Positions 8,470 through 17,584 of a stretch of DNA of 48,340 nt are shown here, in pieces; the stretch's first letter is position 1; every line of letters starts with the position of its first letter. The notes beneath the pieces were generated by a model. The model was not told where the DNA came from and searched no databases. It saw only the letters and a list, made by a program, of their open reading frames with translations. A program made the position numbers and the translations under genes. The stretch covers positions 1,140,166-1,188,505 of the forward strand of contig CP070834.1 of NCBI GenBank assembly GCA_020341755.1, read 5' to 3'. The DNA is from Caldifarciminota bacterium. Lineage in GTDB: Bacteria > Hydrothermota > Tepidihabitantia > SM23-42.

Positions 8470-9753
8470 TCATCGTACTTTAATGATTTTGTGGATACTC
8501 TTGCCGTCTATCTTCATGAAATAAATACCGGGTGCTGGTAGAACTGTCAGGACTTCCCTGCCTGAGGTATCGTAAATCGTATAGGGCAGGTCTGGCACTG
8601 GCAAAGGTCCGTGAACGATAGTCGGCAGAAAAGCGAGGTTGTGTTCCTGCGGTCTGTCATACTCTGAAGTACCGGTATTGTCACTTTCCCACCAGGCAAT
8701 GGCATCAGCCTGAATCCCGGCGCCGAGCACGTCGATGTCTGTATCATCATCCATGTCAATACCCTGGGCAGAGTGCGCGTATGCGAACGTACCCGTTACG
8801 AGCTGCTGCGTGAAGTTCTCGCTACCGTCATTCTCGAACCATGCAATATCGTTCAGGTACCAGGCAACGCTCAATACATCGAGATCGTTGTCATCATCGA
8901 TATCAACTGGCTGGACCGAACCGGCACCGCTGAAACCACTGGTTATGATATGCTTGGTAAAACCCTGGCTGCCGTCGTTTTCCCACCAGGCTATTTGTCC
9001 GGCACTCCAGGCTGCACCCAGGACATCGGTATCGTTATCTTCATCAAGATCGATCCCGCACACAGCAGTAGCTCCGGCAAAACTACCATCAATGAGATGA
9101 AGGGTGAAATTCTCGCTGCCATCGTTTTCCCACCAGGTAATGTCATTAGCAGTTCCCGCAGCACCGAGTACGTCTGTATCACCGTCATTGTCTACATCCG
9201 CAGCATGTACATCGCTGGCATCACCGAACACGGTGCAGATATCGTGTCGTGTGAAATTTTCATTTCCATCATTCTCAAACCACGCGATCGTATTGGCAAT
9301 CCGACCGGCTGCGAGGATGTCCATGTCACCATCCTCATCGATGTCAGCAGCGTAGACTGAATACGCGCCGGCAAGGCTATCCGTGATGATATATTCAGTG
9401 AACCCGCTGCCGTCATTTTTCCACCATGTGATTTCGCCGTCATAATAGGCGGCTGCGAGTATATCACAGTCCAGGTTTCCGTCCAGGTCAGCGGCATGGA
9501 CACGTGCTGCGCCGTCAAAGGTAGTGGTCAGGACATGTTCGGTATACATACCCGCTCCATCATTTTCCCACCAGGCGATCGCATCGGCTTCCCATGCTGC
9601 ACCAACGATATCGAGATCGTCATCATTATCAAAGTCGGCTGCACACGCCCAACCAGCGCCGTCAAAGCCAGTCGCAACCGTGTGCTGCGTCCAGGCAATC
9701 TGACCGAGCAGTGTACTTGCGAACATCAAAGAAAAAATCGTTAATCGGCACAT
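8470..9753 (-). CDS. Secreted seven-repeat FG-GAP/VCBS propeller with sorting tail
   Basis: This 427-residue secreted protein has a signal peptide (about residues 1-22). Seven ~50-residue repeats follow, each reading V-x-A-A-D-[FLIV]-D-x-D-x-D-x-D-[IV]-L-G-A, then I-[AT]-W-W-E-N-D-G. The Asp-rich loops are calcium-binding type, and seven units predict a seven-bladed beta-propeller. The C-terminus (YTIYDTSGREVL..PAPGIYFMKI) resembles the Por-secretion/T9SS type A tail that directs export to the cell surface. AAGGAG precedes ATG 9753. It lies 10 bp after the preceding gene. The ligand is unknown. It is closely related in layout to the propellers at 11122 and 16228. Confidence 0.85.
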   Translation of the reverse strand: MCRLTIFSLMFASTLLGQIAWTQHTVATGFDGAGWACAADFDNDDDLDIVGAAWEADAIAWWENDGAGMYTEHVLTTTFDGAARVHAADLDGNLDCDILAAAYYDGEITWWKNDGSGFTEYIITDSLAGAYSVYAADIDEDGDMDILAAGRIANTIAWFENDGNENFTRHDICTVFGDASDVHAADVDNDGDTDVLGAAGTANDITWWENDGSENFTLHLIDGSFAGATAVCGIDLDEDNDTDVLGAAWSAGQIAWWENDGSQGFTKHIITSGFSGAGSVQPVDIDDDNDLDVLSVAWYLNDIAWFENDGSENFTQQLVTGTFAYAHSAQGIDMDDDTDIDVLGAGIQADAIAWWESDNTGTSEYDRPQEHNLAFLPTIVHGPLPVPDLPYTIYDTSGREVLTVLPAPGIYFMKIDGKSIHKIIKVR

Positions 9754-9763
9754 GTTGTCTCCT

Positions 9764-11125
9764 TCACCGTATCAGAATTATTTTGTGAATTATTACGTTA
9801 TCCTGTTCGACGAAATAGATACCCGGTGCAGGCGCGGTCGGCGTGACCGGACGACCGGCTATGTCAAATATCGTAACATGGCGATCGTGAAAAATCCCGG
9901 CAAGGTTATTCACGATCATAGTCGTATAGGGATTACGGTGCGAAACGGCATCGTGCTCCTGGATGCCGGTCTCGGGCTCGAGTTTGATTACATAGACATC
10001 ATTATAACCCGCACCATACGATCCAGTGTATCCGACAAGGACAAATTCGTCGGCATCGGTGATCATCATGCCCAAAGCGGATTCATCGTAAATGCCTCCG
10101 TACCGTTTGGTCCAGAGCGTATCACCCTCATTGTCGGTCCGGACCAGCCAAACATCTTTGGTACTGCCGTAACCATATTGACCGCCAATGATATAGCCGT
10201 CATCACGTTCGAATACATCGAAGCCGAAATCCTCGCCCCCGGCACCGAATACACTGGTCCAGAGCGTATCGCCGTAGGCATCTGTCTTTAATAACCAGAG
10301 ATCTCCGGCGGTCCAGGAGCCGCTTCCGTCCCGGTATCCGGTGACGATGAAACCACCATCAGCAGTCGTATTAACGCCGTAGCCCACGTCTTCAAGGGCA
10401 CCGCCGTACACGCGTGTCCACAGGGTATCGCCGTCCATATCGGTTTTCACGAGCCAGAGATCCTTACCGCCGGCACTCGCATAGGTGTTCACACCGGTGA
10501 TGATGTAACCGTCAGGAATGGGTCGTATCGAGATACCGTAATCCTCGCCGGCACCGCCGTACACGCGCGTCCACAGGGTATCGCCGTTCGTGTCGATCTT
10601 CAGGAGCCAGAAATTGCCCTTGACCCAGCCCGTCGGACCATCCCGGTACCCGACGACCATAAAGCCGCCGCCGTGAGCCGGGCAAAGCGCATACCCGACA
10701 TCCTGGAGATTTCCGCCATAAACCTTTGTCCAGATAGTATCACCATCAGGATCGGTCCGGATAAGATAGAGATTCTTGCCGGCAGCACCGTATGATTCTA
10801 CAAAACCTGTGACCAGAAATCCGTTGTCCTCGGTTTCCAAAACGCAGTGAGCGCCATCATACGATGGGCCGCCATAATATTTAGCCCACAGGGTATCACC
10901 GTTGCTGTCCAGACGCAACAGATAGGCGTTCTGTACGCCTCCACCAAACGATGCGGTGTACCCGGCTACGCAGAACCCGCTGTCATACGTGGGACATACA
11001 TAGTAGCCGATATCATGATTTGCACCGCCGTAGGTTCTGGTCCATAGTGTATCGGGTATTTGCGCGTACAGCCATGCGGTACTTGAGAAAAATACAAACA
11101 AAACCAGCATCAGATATTTCCTCAT
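9764..11125 (-). CDS. Secreted protein with seven GDTLW-x-x-YGG repeats and sorting tail
   Basis: This is a 453-residue secreted protein with a signal peptide (about residues 1-21). Seven ~50-residue repeats begin [GP]DT[LI]W[TA]-x-x-[YF]G[GA] and contain GG[FY]-[ILV]-[VI]-x-G. This pattern is common in surface proteins of FCB-type uncultured bacteria and probably folds as a beta-propeller. The tail (VTIFDIAGRPV..APGIYFVEQDN) is the same sorting-domain type as in neighbouring genes. Its start codon overlaps the stop of the preceding gene by 4 nt (ATGA, 11122-11125), implying translational coupling. Function is not recognised beyond surface display. Confidence 0.8.
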   Translation of the reverse strand: MRKYLMLVLFVFFSSTAWLYAQIPDTLWTRTYGGANHDIGYYVCPTYDSGFCVAGYTASFGGGVQNAYLLRLDSNGDTLWAKYYGGPSYDGAHCVLETEDNGFLVTGFVESYGAAGKNLYLIRTDPDGDTIWTKVYGGNLQDVGYALCPAHGGGFMVVGYRDGPTGWVKGNFWLLKIDTNGDTLWTRVYGGAGEDYGISIRPIPDGYIITGVNTYASAGGKDLWLVKTDMDGDTLWTRVYGGALEDVGYGVNTTADGGFIVTGYRDGSGSWTAGDLWLLKTDAYGDTLWTSVFGAGGEDFGFDVFERDDGYIIGGQYGYGSTKDVWLVRTDNEGDTLWTKRYGGIYDESALGMMITDADEFVLVGYTGSYGAGYNDVYVIKLEPETGIQEHDAVSHRNPYTTMIVNNLAGIFHDRHVTIFDIAGRPVTPTAPAPGIYFVEQDNVIIHKIILIR

Positions 11126-12447
11126 CGTACTTTCACCACCTTTTGCACAACATGATTTCCTTGGCAGATAAAATATATACCTGGTTTGAGTTGGTCGTGA
11201 TTAACAGTCCTCCCGATGATGTCGACGATTCTGTATTCATTGTCATCAGGGAAAGTTATACTTCCCGCGATGACCGTCGCCGTACACATACCATTGAATC
11301 GCATGGTATGACCATACTCGGCAACGCCCGTCAAGTCGCTCTCCCACCACATCACATCATCACCATACGTGGCTCCGCCGAGCACGTCCATGTCACCGTC
11401 GTCGTCGATGTCACCAGCATGGACCGGCCAGGCACCGTCAAAACCCGTGGCAATGATCTCTTCGGTCCAGACAATAGGCACGTTGCCGTTATTGCGCCAC
11501 CATGATATGAGGTCACCACCGTCGGACGTACCGACAACATCGATATGCCCGTCTCCGTCGATGTCTTCGGCATGAACACCGAGCGCGGTCGCGAAATTTC
11601 CGTCGATAAACTGTTTTACCCAGACAACCGGTTCACCACCGTCGTTGCGCCACCAGGCGATGTCATTCGACATGTAGGCAGCACCGACGAGGTCATCATC
11701 TCCGTCTGAATCTATGTCCTTTACCCGTACCATGTGCGCACCGAGAAAATTACCATCGACGATTTGTTCTATCCAGGCAGTATCGCCACTGTTGTACCAC
11801 ACAGTGATATCATGGTCGAGGAGTGACGCACCCACGACGTCGATGAGACCATCATCGTTGAAGTCACCTGTCCGGGCAGAACGTGCACCAGCGAAGGTGG
11901 AATCGATGACGCATTTTTCCCAGACGATCGGATCACCGCCTGTATTGCGCCACCAGGCGATCATCTGCACATCTGCGGCGGCACCGACCAGATCGGAGTC
12001 TCCGTCAGCATCCATGTCGCAAATAAACACCTCGTGCGCCCGCAGGAACGTACCGTCGATCGTGGTTTTCGTCCACGTGATGGGCGTACCGCCTTCATTC
12101 TCGTACCAATTGATCGCGTTGGCGTACCAGCCCGCGCCAGCGACATCGATATCACCGTCATTATCAATGTCTCCCGGATAGGCAAATGCTGCACCCATTA
12201 TGCTAAGATCGATATCGTACTCGGTCCAGGTAATCGGATTGCCGCCTTCATTTTTCCACCAGCTGATCTTGTTGGAATGAATAGACGTGCCGAGTATATC
12301 GAGTGCTCCGTCCTGGTCGATATCAATTAACATGAGAGAACTAGGACCATTGTAATAGTCGGCGACCACGTGGCCGGTCCAGTCAATGCCGGCAGCGGGT
12401 GTCGTGATCATGCAAACAGCACTAATCATTATGATACCGTATTTCAT
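11122..12447 (-). CDS. Secreted seven-repeat FG-GAP/VCBS propeller with sorting tail
   Basis: This is a 441-residue secreted protein. A short signal peptide ends near TTPAAG. Seven Asp-rich repeats follow (for example DIDNDGDIDVAGAGW and DMDADGDSDLVGAA), each ending I-x-W-[WY]-x-N-x-G-G-x-P. The sorting tail contains YRIVDIIGRTV and KPGIYFICQGN. ATG 12447 is chosen because AAGGAGGAG lies just upstream. An upstream ATG at 12474 overlaps the DUF5916 stop (TGATG) but would put nine charged residues before the signal. It follows the second DUF5916 barrel directly. A family-level calcium-dependent propeller fold is likely, and the ligand is unknown. Confidence 0.85.
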   Translation of the reverse strand: MKYGIIMISAVCMITTPAAGIDWTGHVVADYYNGPSSLMLIDIDQDGALDILGTSIHSNKISWWKNEGGNPITWTEYDIDLSIMGAAFAYPGDIDNDGDIDVAGAGWYANAINWYENEGGTPITWTKTTIDGTFLRAHEVFICDMDADGDSDLVGAAADVQMIAWWRNTGGDPIVWEKCVIDSTFAGARSARTGDFNDDGLIDVVGASLLDHDITVWYNSGDTAWIEQIVDGNFLGAHMVRVKDIDSDGDDDLVGAAYMSNDIAWWRNDGGEPVVWVKQFIDGNFATALGVHAEDIDGDGHIDVVGTSDGGDLISWWRNNGNVPIVWTEEIIATGFDGAWPVHAGDIDDDGDMDVLGGATYGDDVMWWESDLTGVAEYGHTMRFNGMCTATVIAGSITFPDDNEYRIVDIIGRTVNHDQLKPGIYFICQGNHVVQKVVKVR

Positions 12448-12473
12448 TGTCTCCTCCTTCACATAGGTGATCA

Positions 12474-14609
12474 TCAGAAGTAAAACAGATACTTCGCCTT
12501 GATCGCACCGATGGTGTAGACCGGCTCGAGTTCACCGGTCATATAATCCTGTGCATGATAGTCGTTGAGTGCAATGTACAGCCAGGATTTGGGCAGAAAA
12601 TTCCACGAGAAAAGCGCACCGGTACGTACCTGCACGAGTTCTGTTTCGTCATACTCGGTCTGGGGCGTATACATGACGAATTCGGTCGTGATCCGCAGGG
12701 ACATGTCGGCAGTGAACCGTATGAACATGTTCGGTCTCACCAATGAGGTCAGAGAAGCGAACGTATTGGTGCTGTCCCATTCTAGCCAGAAATTTGCGTT
12801 CACGCCCACACTGACATTATCGATGATCGAATAATTATACACGAACCAGTGCGAGCCGCTGTATGCCGGATACATACGGCGGTAATTGTATTGATAGGCA
12901 TAGTAAAAACCGGTATTAATGTAATTACCACCGAGATTACCCCAGGTGCTGAGGTTCAGGCTGCGATACAGGAAATTGGTGTCAGCCTCGTGGGTTTTGC
13001 CAGCCTCGAGAAACATATCAAAACCCCAGTTGTTGCGAAACTGTGCGTTAATTTCACCCACGCCGTGATACGACCAGTTGGTATCTCCTGGTTCCTGAAA
13101 CACGGAAATCCCGGGTGTGATGAAGAACGTCCTTATGGGTCCGCTGCGGAACTGCTTATAGGGGCCGCTCATGACAAAGAGGCGCTTCATGCCAGCCCAG
13201 GGCACGAAACCGATATCGCTGACATCGAACGAGCTGTCGATTATACTGCCGGATGCGAAGGTAATGAAGTTTTTAATATACCCGAAATATCCAGAATTCA
13301 CCGCCCATCCCCGGGTATCATTTTTATCACTGGCTGCTCCCTGCATGATGAACTGATGAGCACCTTTCCGGTAGACCGCATCGAGTCCGAGTACGTAATT
13401 GTAATCATTCTCATCCGCGCGCATGCCAGAGAAGAGCATGCCAATATCAGAGTTATCGAGCACGCGTTGCTTTGCCCTTAGCGTTCCGAACCAGCGGTCT
13501 GGTTCGATAACGATTTCATCCTCAACATATTCATCGGTATAGGCACCGAGCAATCCGACATTGAGTCCTTCGGTCTTGTGTGTGACTTTCAGCCCGCCCA
13601 GAATCGGGACGGCATCGCCGTTCAGGGATTTACCGATGCGCCGGGAATAAAAGATCTCGAGTGGTTGAAAGAATCCCCACCCGCCAAAAGCTGACATGCG
13701 GAATACATCCTGTCCTTCAAGAAAGAAGGGTCTGCGTTCCTGAAGGTATGTCGGGTACCGACCAAGATTTAAGGTGAACGGATCGGATTCGATCTGGGCA
13801 AAATCCGGAAGAACGGTGGCATTGAGGCTCGTCTGCGGGCTGATATCCCATTTTGCATTCATGCTCATGCTCGGTTTGGTGTCGATTGAGTCTATATATG
13901 TTGAATCATTCTCATCCCAGTACCAGTTCCGGTCGATTCTCACATATGCCTCAGGGTACAGTTCGAAGTAATAACCCGTGGCCTGGGGATTGATATTTTC
14001 GAGCGTGCCCCATCTGGAAACGAGATCGCCTTCACTCTGAAGCACCTCGGTCCAGAAATCCTCTTCCCGATTTGCGGCATAATACCGCCGGAACTGGATA
14101 CCCCATGAGGTCAGACCTTTCTTGTAACGGATCGACTTGAATGGTATTTTAAACTCGGCTTCGTAGCGGTCATCGAAGAAATGCACTGCCCGGTACCAGA
14201 TGCCTTCCCAGGAATCATCGTGGACGCGTCCATCATCATGGATCCATCCGTCATATTTTATCTGACTACCAAAGACCTGGAAATAATAACCACTCGTTTT
14301 GCTGCCGAACGGATCTATGCCGATGGTGAGGTGGTCCTCATCCTTCGTGAATGCAGCGATCGGTTTAATATTGTCGGTATAACAGCGAAATGCAATGTAA
14401 AGATTCTCCGCGTCCTGGAGCACATAGACTACCGTTCTATCACAGGGATCTGTTTTTTCGTAGGGCTCATGCTGAATGAAATCATACGCGGAATCGGCTA
14501 TTGCCCATGTATCCTCGATGATGCCATCGATACGCGGCGCGTTGTCAGTAAAACGCACCTCGACTGATTTACTGTTTATCGCGAGTAAGGTACATAGTAA
14601 AAATAACAT
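12474..14609 (-). CDS. DUF5916 outer-membrane beta-barrel with N-terminal CBM9-like domain (copy B)
   Basis: This 711-residue protein has an N-terminal signal and a CBM9-like domain at about residues 15-210 (PRIDGIIEDTWAIAD, YIAFRCY). A DUF5916 barrel follows, with the family block LPDFAQIESDPFTLNLGR, ERRPFFLEGQDVF and FYSRRIGKSLNG. It ends with aromatic YLFYF, typical of outer-membrane barrels. AAGGAGG precedes ATG 14609. It is about half identical by eye to the protein at 17585 and occupies the same place relative to propeller genes. The family is widespread in Bacteroidota and relatives, but its transported or bound substrate is not established. The CBM9-like domain suggests glycan or another surface ligand. 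Confidence 0.88.
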   Translation of the reverse strand: MLFLLCTLLAINSKSVEVRFTDNAPRIDGIIEDTWAIADSAYDFIQHEPYEKTDPCDRTVVYVLQDAENLYIAFRCYTDNIKPIAAFTKDEDHLTIGIDPFGSKTSGYYFQVFGSQIKYDGWIHDDGRVHDDSWEGIWYRAVHFFDDRYEAEFKIPFKSIRYKKGLTSWGIQFRRYYAANREEDFWTEVLQSEGDLVSRWGTLENINPQATGYYFELYPEAYVRIDRNWYWDENDSTYIDSIDTKPSMSMNAKWDISPQTSLNATVLPDFAQIESDPFTLNLGRYPTYLQERRPFFLEGQDVFRMSAFGGWGFFQPLEIFYSRRIGKSLNGDAVPILGGLKVTHKTEGLNVGLLGAYTDEYVEDEIVIEPDRWFGTLRAKQRVLDNSDIGMLFSGMRADENDYNYVLGLDAVYRKGAHQFIMQGAASDKNDTRGWAVNSGYFGYIKNFITFASGSIIDSSFDVSDIGFVPWAGMKRLFVMSGPYKQFRSGPIRTFFITPGISVFQEPGDTNWSYHGVGEINAQFRNNWGFDMFLEAGKTHEADTNFLYRSLNLSTWGNLGGNYINTGFYYAYQYNYRRMYPAYSGSHWFVYNYSIIDNVSVGVNANFWLEWDSTNTFASLTSLVRPNMFIRFTADMSLRITTEFVMYTPQTEYDETELVQVRTGALFSWNFLPKSWLYIALNDYHAQDYMTGELEPVYTIGAIKAKYLFYF

Positions 14610-14618
14610 CCTACCTCC

Positions 14619-16190
14619 TTATTGTATCTTTATAACTTTGCTTGTGATACGACCTTCATATTCCACAAAATACGTTCCCGAAGAGAGCATCCCGGGAACT
14701 GTACGCCTGCCAGAAACATCATACACGATATACGATCTGTGGTCGGGCAGGATGAGTGGACCGGTTATTACCTGGGTGTACGTATTCTGCTGCGGTGTGG
14801 TGTTATTATTCTGTTCCAGTATGCCGGTTACTTGATTTTCGAAAAGCATGACACTCGTGCCCGTGGATACGAGGTCGAGATCAGAGGAATATTCATAGGT
14901 GATGCAGAGTATATCGCCATCGGGTGGCGGAGCGGCGAGCGAGAACCATCCGTCCGTGATATCATAACAGTAATCACCGGGTTCGAGGGCGATGCCATTG
15001 ATCGTAATGGATATCAGTGAGTGCATCGGAGCGTTGCTTATATAATAAAGCTGCGTGACGTCGTTGCCGACAAACGTGTCGCTATCTTCTATAATACCAT
15101 CCTGATCAAAATCTGCCCAGGCGACCTGTTGTTTAAAACCATTTCCTGTGTATTTCCACATGAAGGTATCGCTGAGTTCCCCATCCGTGTTCTGGAATAT
15201 ACCAACCGGTGCGAACCAGCCGCCGGCAGCGAGATCGAGGTCTCCATCATCATCTGCATCCGCCCATGCGACGCAGGACGGTTCAGAATAGGCATAACAT
15301 GACCATGAGGGGGTAGTCTCGAACGTGCCGCCGTAATTTCTGAACAGGAAAAAACCCTGAGCCATGCCAGCCACGGCAAGGTCAGGATACCCATCTTCGT
15401 TAATATCACCGAAATCGAATTGTCTGCCGCCGATGATATCCAATGTCTGCCATGATGGGGTGGTTTCCAGTGTTCCGTTGTCATTGTAAAAAACGGCAAT
15501 ACCGCCAGTACGCGCACCGAGCACGAGATCGAGATCGTCATCACAGTCGATATCACAGAACACGGCTTCGACACCGAAGTACAGACTGTCTGTTTCCCAT
15601 GCGGGGATGGTGTCGAATAGGCCATCAATGTTCTCATACATGACGGTCTTTTGTGGTTGGGACGTTGCGTAATCACCCTGGGCAAATGCAATATCGAGGT
15701 CTCCGTCTTTGTCCGGGTCGCCGATAGCACAGGAGAACGAATTCGCCGGTTGCGATTGCCAGCCAGGCAATTGCGAAAGCCCATTGTCGTTATAGTAGAT
15801 GAGTTGCGGCAGGGGAGGACATCCGGCTGGAGAATATCCTAACTGCGCGACAACGAGATCGTAGTCGCCGTCATTGTCCAGATCACCGATGGCAACGTTA
15901 TCAGAGGGAAACTGGTCCTGTGACACCCAGTCTGGTGATGATGGCAGGGTGCCGCCTGAGTTGAAATAAACATGATTGGGGACGAACGCGGCATCGCATC
16001 CATTGGCGATGACCAGGTCTATCCACCCGTCAGTATCAATGTCCGCACAACCGATACCGGTCGGGATGTATCCGGTGCCGGCGGTCCATACAGGTGATGG
16101 CGAGAACTGAACATCGGCACGGCCAAGACTGCATGCCGCACAGATTACCATTATGACAGCGGGTATCGTACATACGCTTATACGATTCAT
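14619..16190 (-). CDS. Secreted FG-GAP/VCBS-repeat protein (divergent) with sorting tail
   Basis: This is a 523-residue secreted protein. The signal peptide (MNRISVCTIP..SLGRA) is followed by seven Asp-rich FG-GAP-like units (DIDTDGWIDLVIANG, DLDNDGDYDLVVAQ, DINEDGYPDLAVAG and so on). These differ from the three WWENDG-type propellers by carrying Y-x-N-x-G and P-x-W-x-x motifs. A ~90-residue beta-rich region (about 355-445) precedes the usual tail (YIVYDVSGRRTV..SSGTYFVEYEGR). ATG 16190 has GAAGGAA upstream. A longer in-frame reading to 16823 is only a shadow of the neighbouring gene. It lies 9 bp before DUF5916 copy B. Confidence 0.82.
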   Translation of the reverse strand: MNRISVCTIPAVIMVICAACSLGRADVQFSPSPVWTAGTGYIPTGIGCADIDTDGWIDLVIANGCDAAFVPNHVYFNSGGTLPSSPDWVSQDQFPSDNVAIGDLDNDGDYDLVVAQLGYSPAGCPPLPQLIYYNDNGLSQLPGWQSQPANSFSCAIGDPDKDGDLDIAFAQGDYATSQPQKTVMYENIDGLFDTIPAWETDSLYFGVEAVFCDIDCDDDLDLVLGARTGGIAVFYNDNGTLETTPSWQTLDIIGGRQFDFGDINEDGYPDLAVAGMAQGFFLFRNYGGTFETTPSWSCYAYSEPSCVAWADADDDGDLDLAAGGWFAPVGIFQNTDGELSDTFMWKYTGNGFKQQVAWADFDQDGIIEDSDTFVGNDVTQLYYISNAPMHSLISITINGIALEPGDYCYDITDGWFSLAAPPPDGDILCITYEYSSDLDLVSTGTSVMLFENQVTGILEQNNNTTPQQNTYTQVITGPLILPDHRSYIVYDVSGRRTVPGMLSSGTYFVEYEGRITSKVIKIQ

Positions 16191-16227
16191 GGTTCCTTCT
16201 CGCATATCAAAGGTTCTCCTACGACCT

Positions 16228-17544
16228 TCACTGCATAATGATGATCTTCTGGACCTCTTTGTCTTGACGCACCACAAAATAAACGCCGGAACTGATATCC
16301 TTTTGAGCGACCTGCTTTCCAGCGGTATTGTAATAAACATGAGTACCATCATTCGGCAAGAATGAGGGGTGGGCATAGATCGTTGTTCCGGTCCTGTTGT
16401 TGTGTTCCAGAGGGTCTTCGTATTCAGCAATCCCCGTAAAATCACTTTCCCACCATGCAATACGGTTTCCGAACTGTGCGGCACCGACGATATCGAAGTC
16501 TCCGTCATCATCAAGGTCTTCGATGTAAATATCGCTGGCACCGTCGAATGAATTCGTGATGACATGTTTTGTAAAATACTGGCTGCCGTTGTTCTCCCAC
16601 CATGAGATCTCGTCATTATCGATGATCGCACCCACGACGTCGAGGTCGTCATCATCATCCATGTCCTCGGGCAGCGCGCAGTGCGGCCGGAACAGTCCTG
16701 CGCCGATCGTATGCTGTGTGAAACCCTGGGTACCATCATTTTCAAACCAGACGATCTGATTAAGGGGATAACACGTGGTAACAATGACGTCGGTGTCGGT
16801 ATCCTGGTCCAGGTCGACCCCAAAGACGCTGCTCGGTCGGCCCCAGTTCTCGACGATATTTATCTTTGTGAAATTCTCATTACCGTCATTCTGGAACCAT
16901 GCGACTTCATGTGCCTGACTCGCACTGCCCAGCAGGTCCATATGATCATCCGAGTTCACATCGGCTGCATGGACGCAGTTCACATTATCCCAGGCAGCGA
17001 TGACGACATGCTCGGTAAAATTTCCGGCGCCGTCATTCTCGAACCATCCCATCATGCCCGGATCGGCTTCGCAGGCAGCCGCGAGAATATCGATATAGCC
17101 ATCGCTGTTCACGTCTTCAGCATAGGTATAGGTAACGTTATCCCAGACGCCAATGACATGTTTGGTGAAGTTCTCGCTGCCATCGTTCTCCCACCATGCG
17201 ATCTGATTAAGGAATTGTAGGGCACAGGTGATATCGATATCGCCATCATAATCAAAATCAGCAGCATAGAGATGCATTGCACCATTGGCAGTATCGTCGA
17301 TGGTGTGCTCGGTAAAAAATTCGGTCCCGTCATTTTCCCACCAGGTAATATAATTACCAAGCCGCGCCGAGCCGATGACATCCTGGTCACCATCATCATC
17401 CAGGTCGATGACATGAACGCTCCAGGGCATGGCATACCCGGTCCTGATCGTATGCTCGGTCCAGCCGATATCAGCGTGTACTGATGAAGCAATACAGATC
17501 AAAATACACACTGAGAGTACAGAAAAAAGCAGAGAAATTTTCAT
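16228..17544 (-). CDS. Secreted seven-repeat FG-GAP/VCBS propeller with sorting tail
   Basis: This is a 438-residue secreted protein with a signal peptide (about 1-24, ending SSVHA). Seven repeats of ~50 residues carry D-[LFVM]-[DN]-x-D-x-x-x-D-[VI] calcium-type loops and close with [IV]-x-W-[WF]-[EQ]-N-[DN]-G. The tail reads HVYYNTAGKQV..SSGVYFVVRQDK. It is the first propeller after DUF5916 copy A, 40 bp downstream. It aligns unit for unit with the proteins at 8470 and 11122, so the three arose by duplication. The ligand is unknown. Confidence 0.85.
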   Translation of the reverse strand: MKISLLFSVLSVCILICIASSVHADIGWTEHTIRTGYAMPWSVHVIDLDDDGDQDVIGSARLGNYITWWENDGTEFFTEHTIDDTANGAMHLYAADFDYDGDIDITCALQFLNQIAWWENDGSENFTKHVIGVWDNVTYTYAEDVNSDGYIDILAAACEADPGMMGWFENDGAGNFTEHVVIAAWDNVNCVHAADVNSDDHMDLLGSASQAHEVAWFQNDGNENFTKINIVENWGRPSSVFGVDLDQDTDTDVIVTTCYPLNQIVWFENDGTQGFTQHTIGAGLFRPHCALPEDMDDDDDLDVVGAIIDNDEISWWENNGSQYFTKHVITNSFDGASDIYIEDLDDDGDFDIVGAAQFGNRIAWWESDFTGIAEYEDPLEHNNRTGTTIYAHPSFLPNDGTHVYYNTAGKQVAQKDISSGVYFVVRQDKEVQKIIIMQ

Positions 17545-17584
17545 GATAACTCCTTTAGCAGTTATATACGATCATCAACTGCAT

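Noticed and set aside
8735-9360. Overlapping plus-strand frames opposite the VCBS-repeat genes, also at 11369-12330 and 15021-15302.
   Set aside because: They mirror the repetitive Asp-rich coding DNA, have no SD and no recognisable domain.
16191-16823. An open frame extends the gene at 14619 upstream to 16823.
   Set aside because: The extra 211 residues are an out-of-frame reading of the propeller at 16228, full of Ser/Thr/Met/Arg-rich shadow sequence. A proper start with SD and signal peptide exists at 16190.
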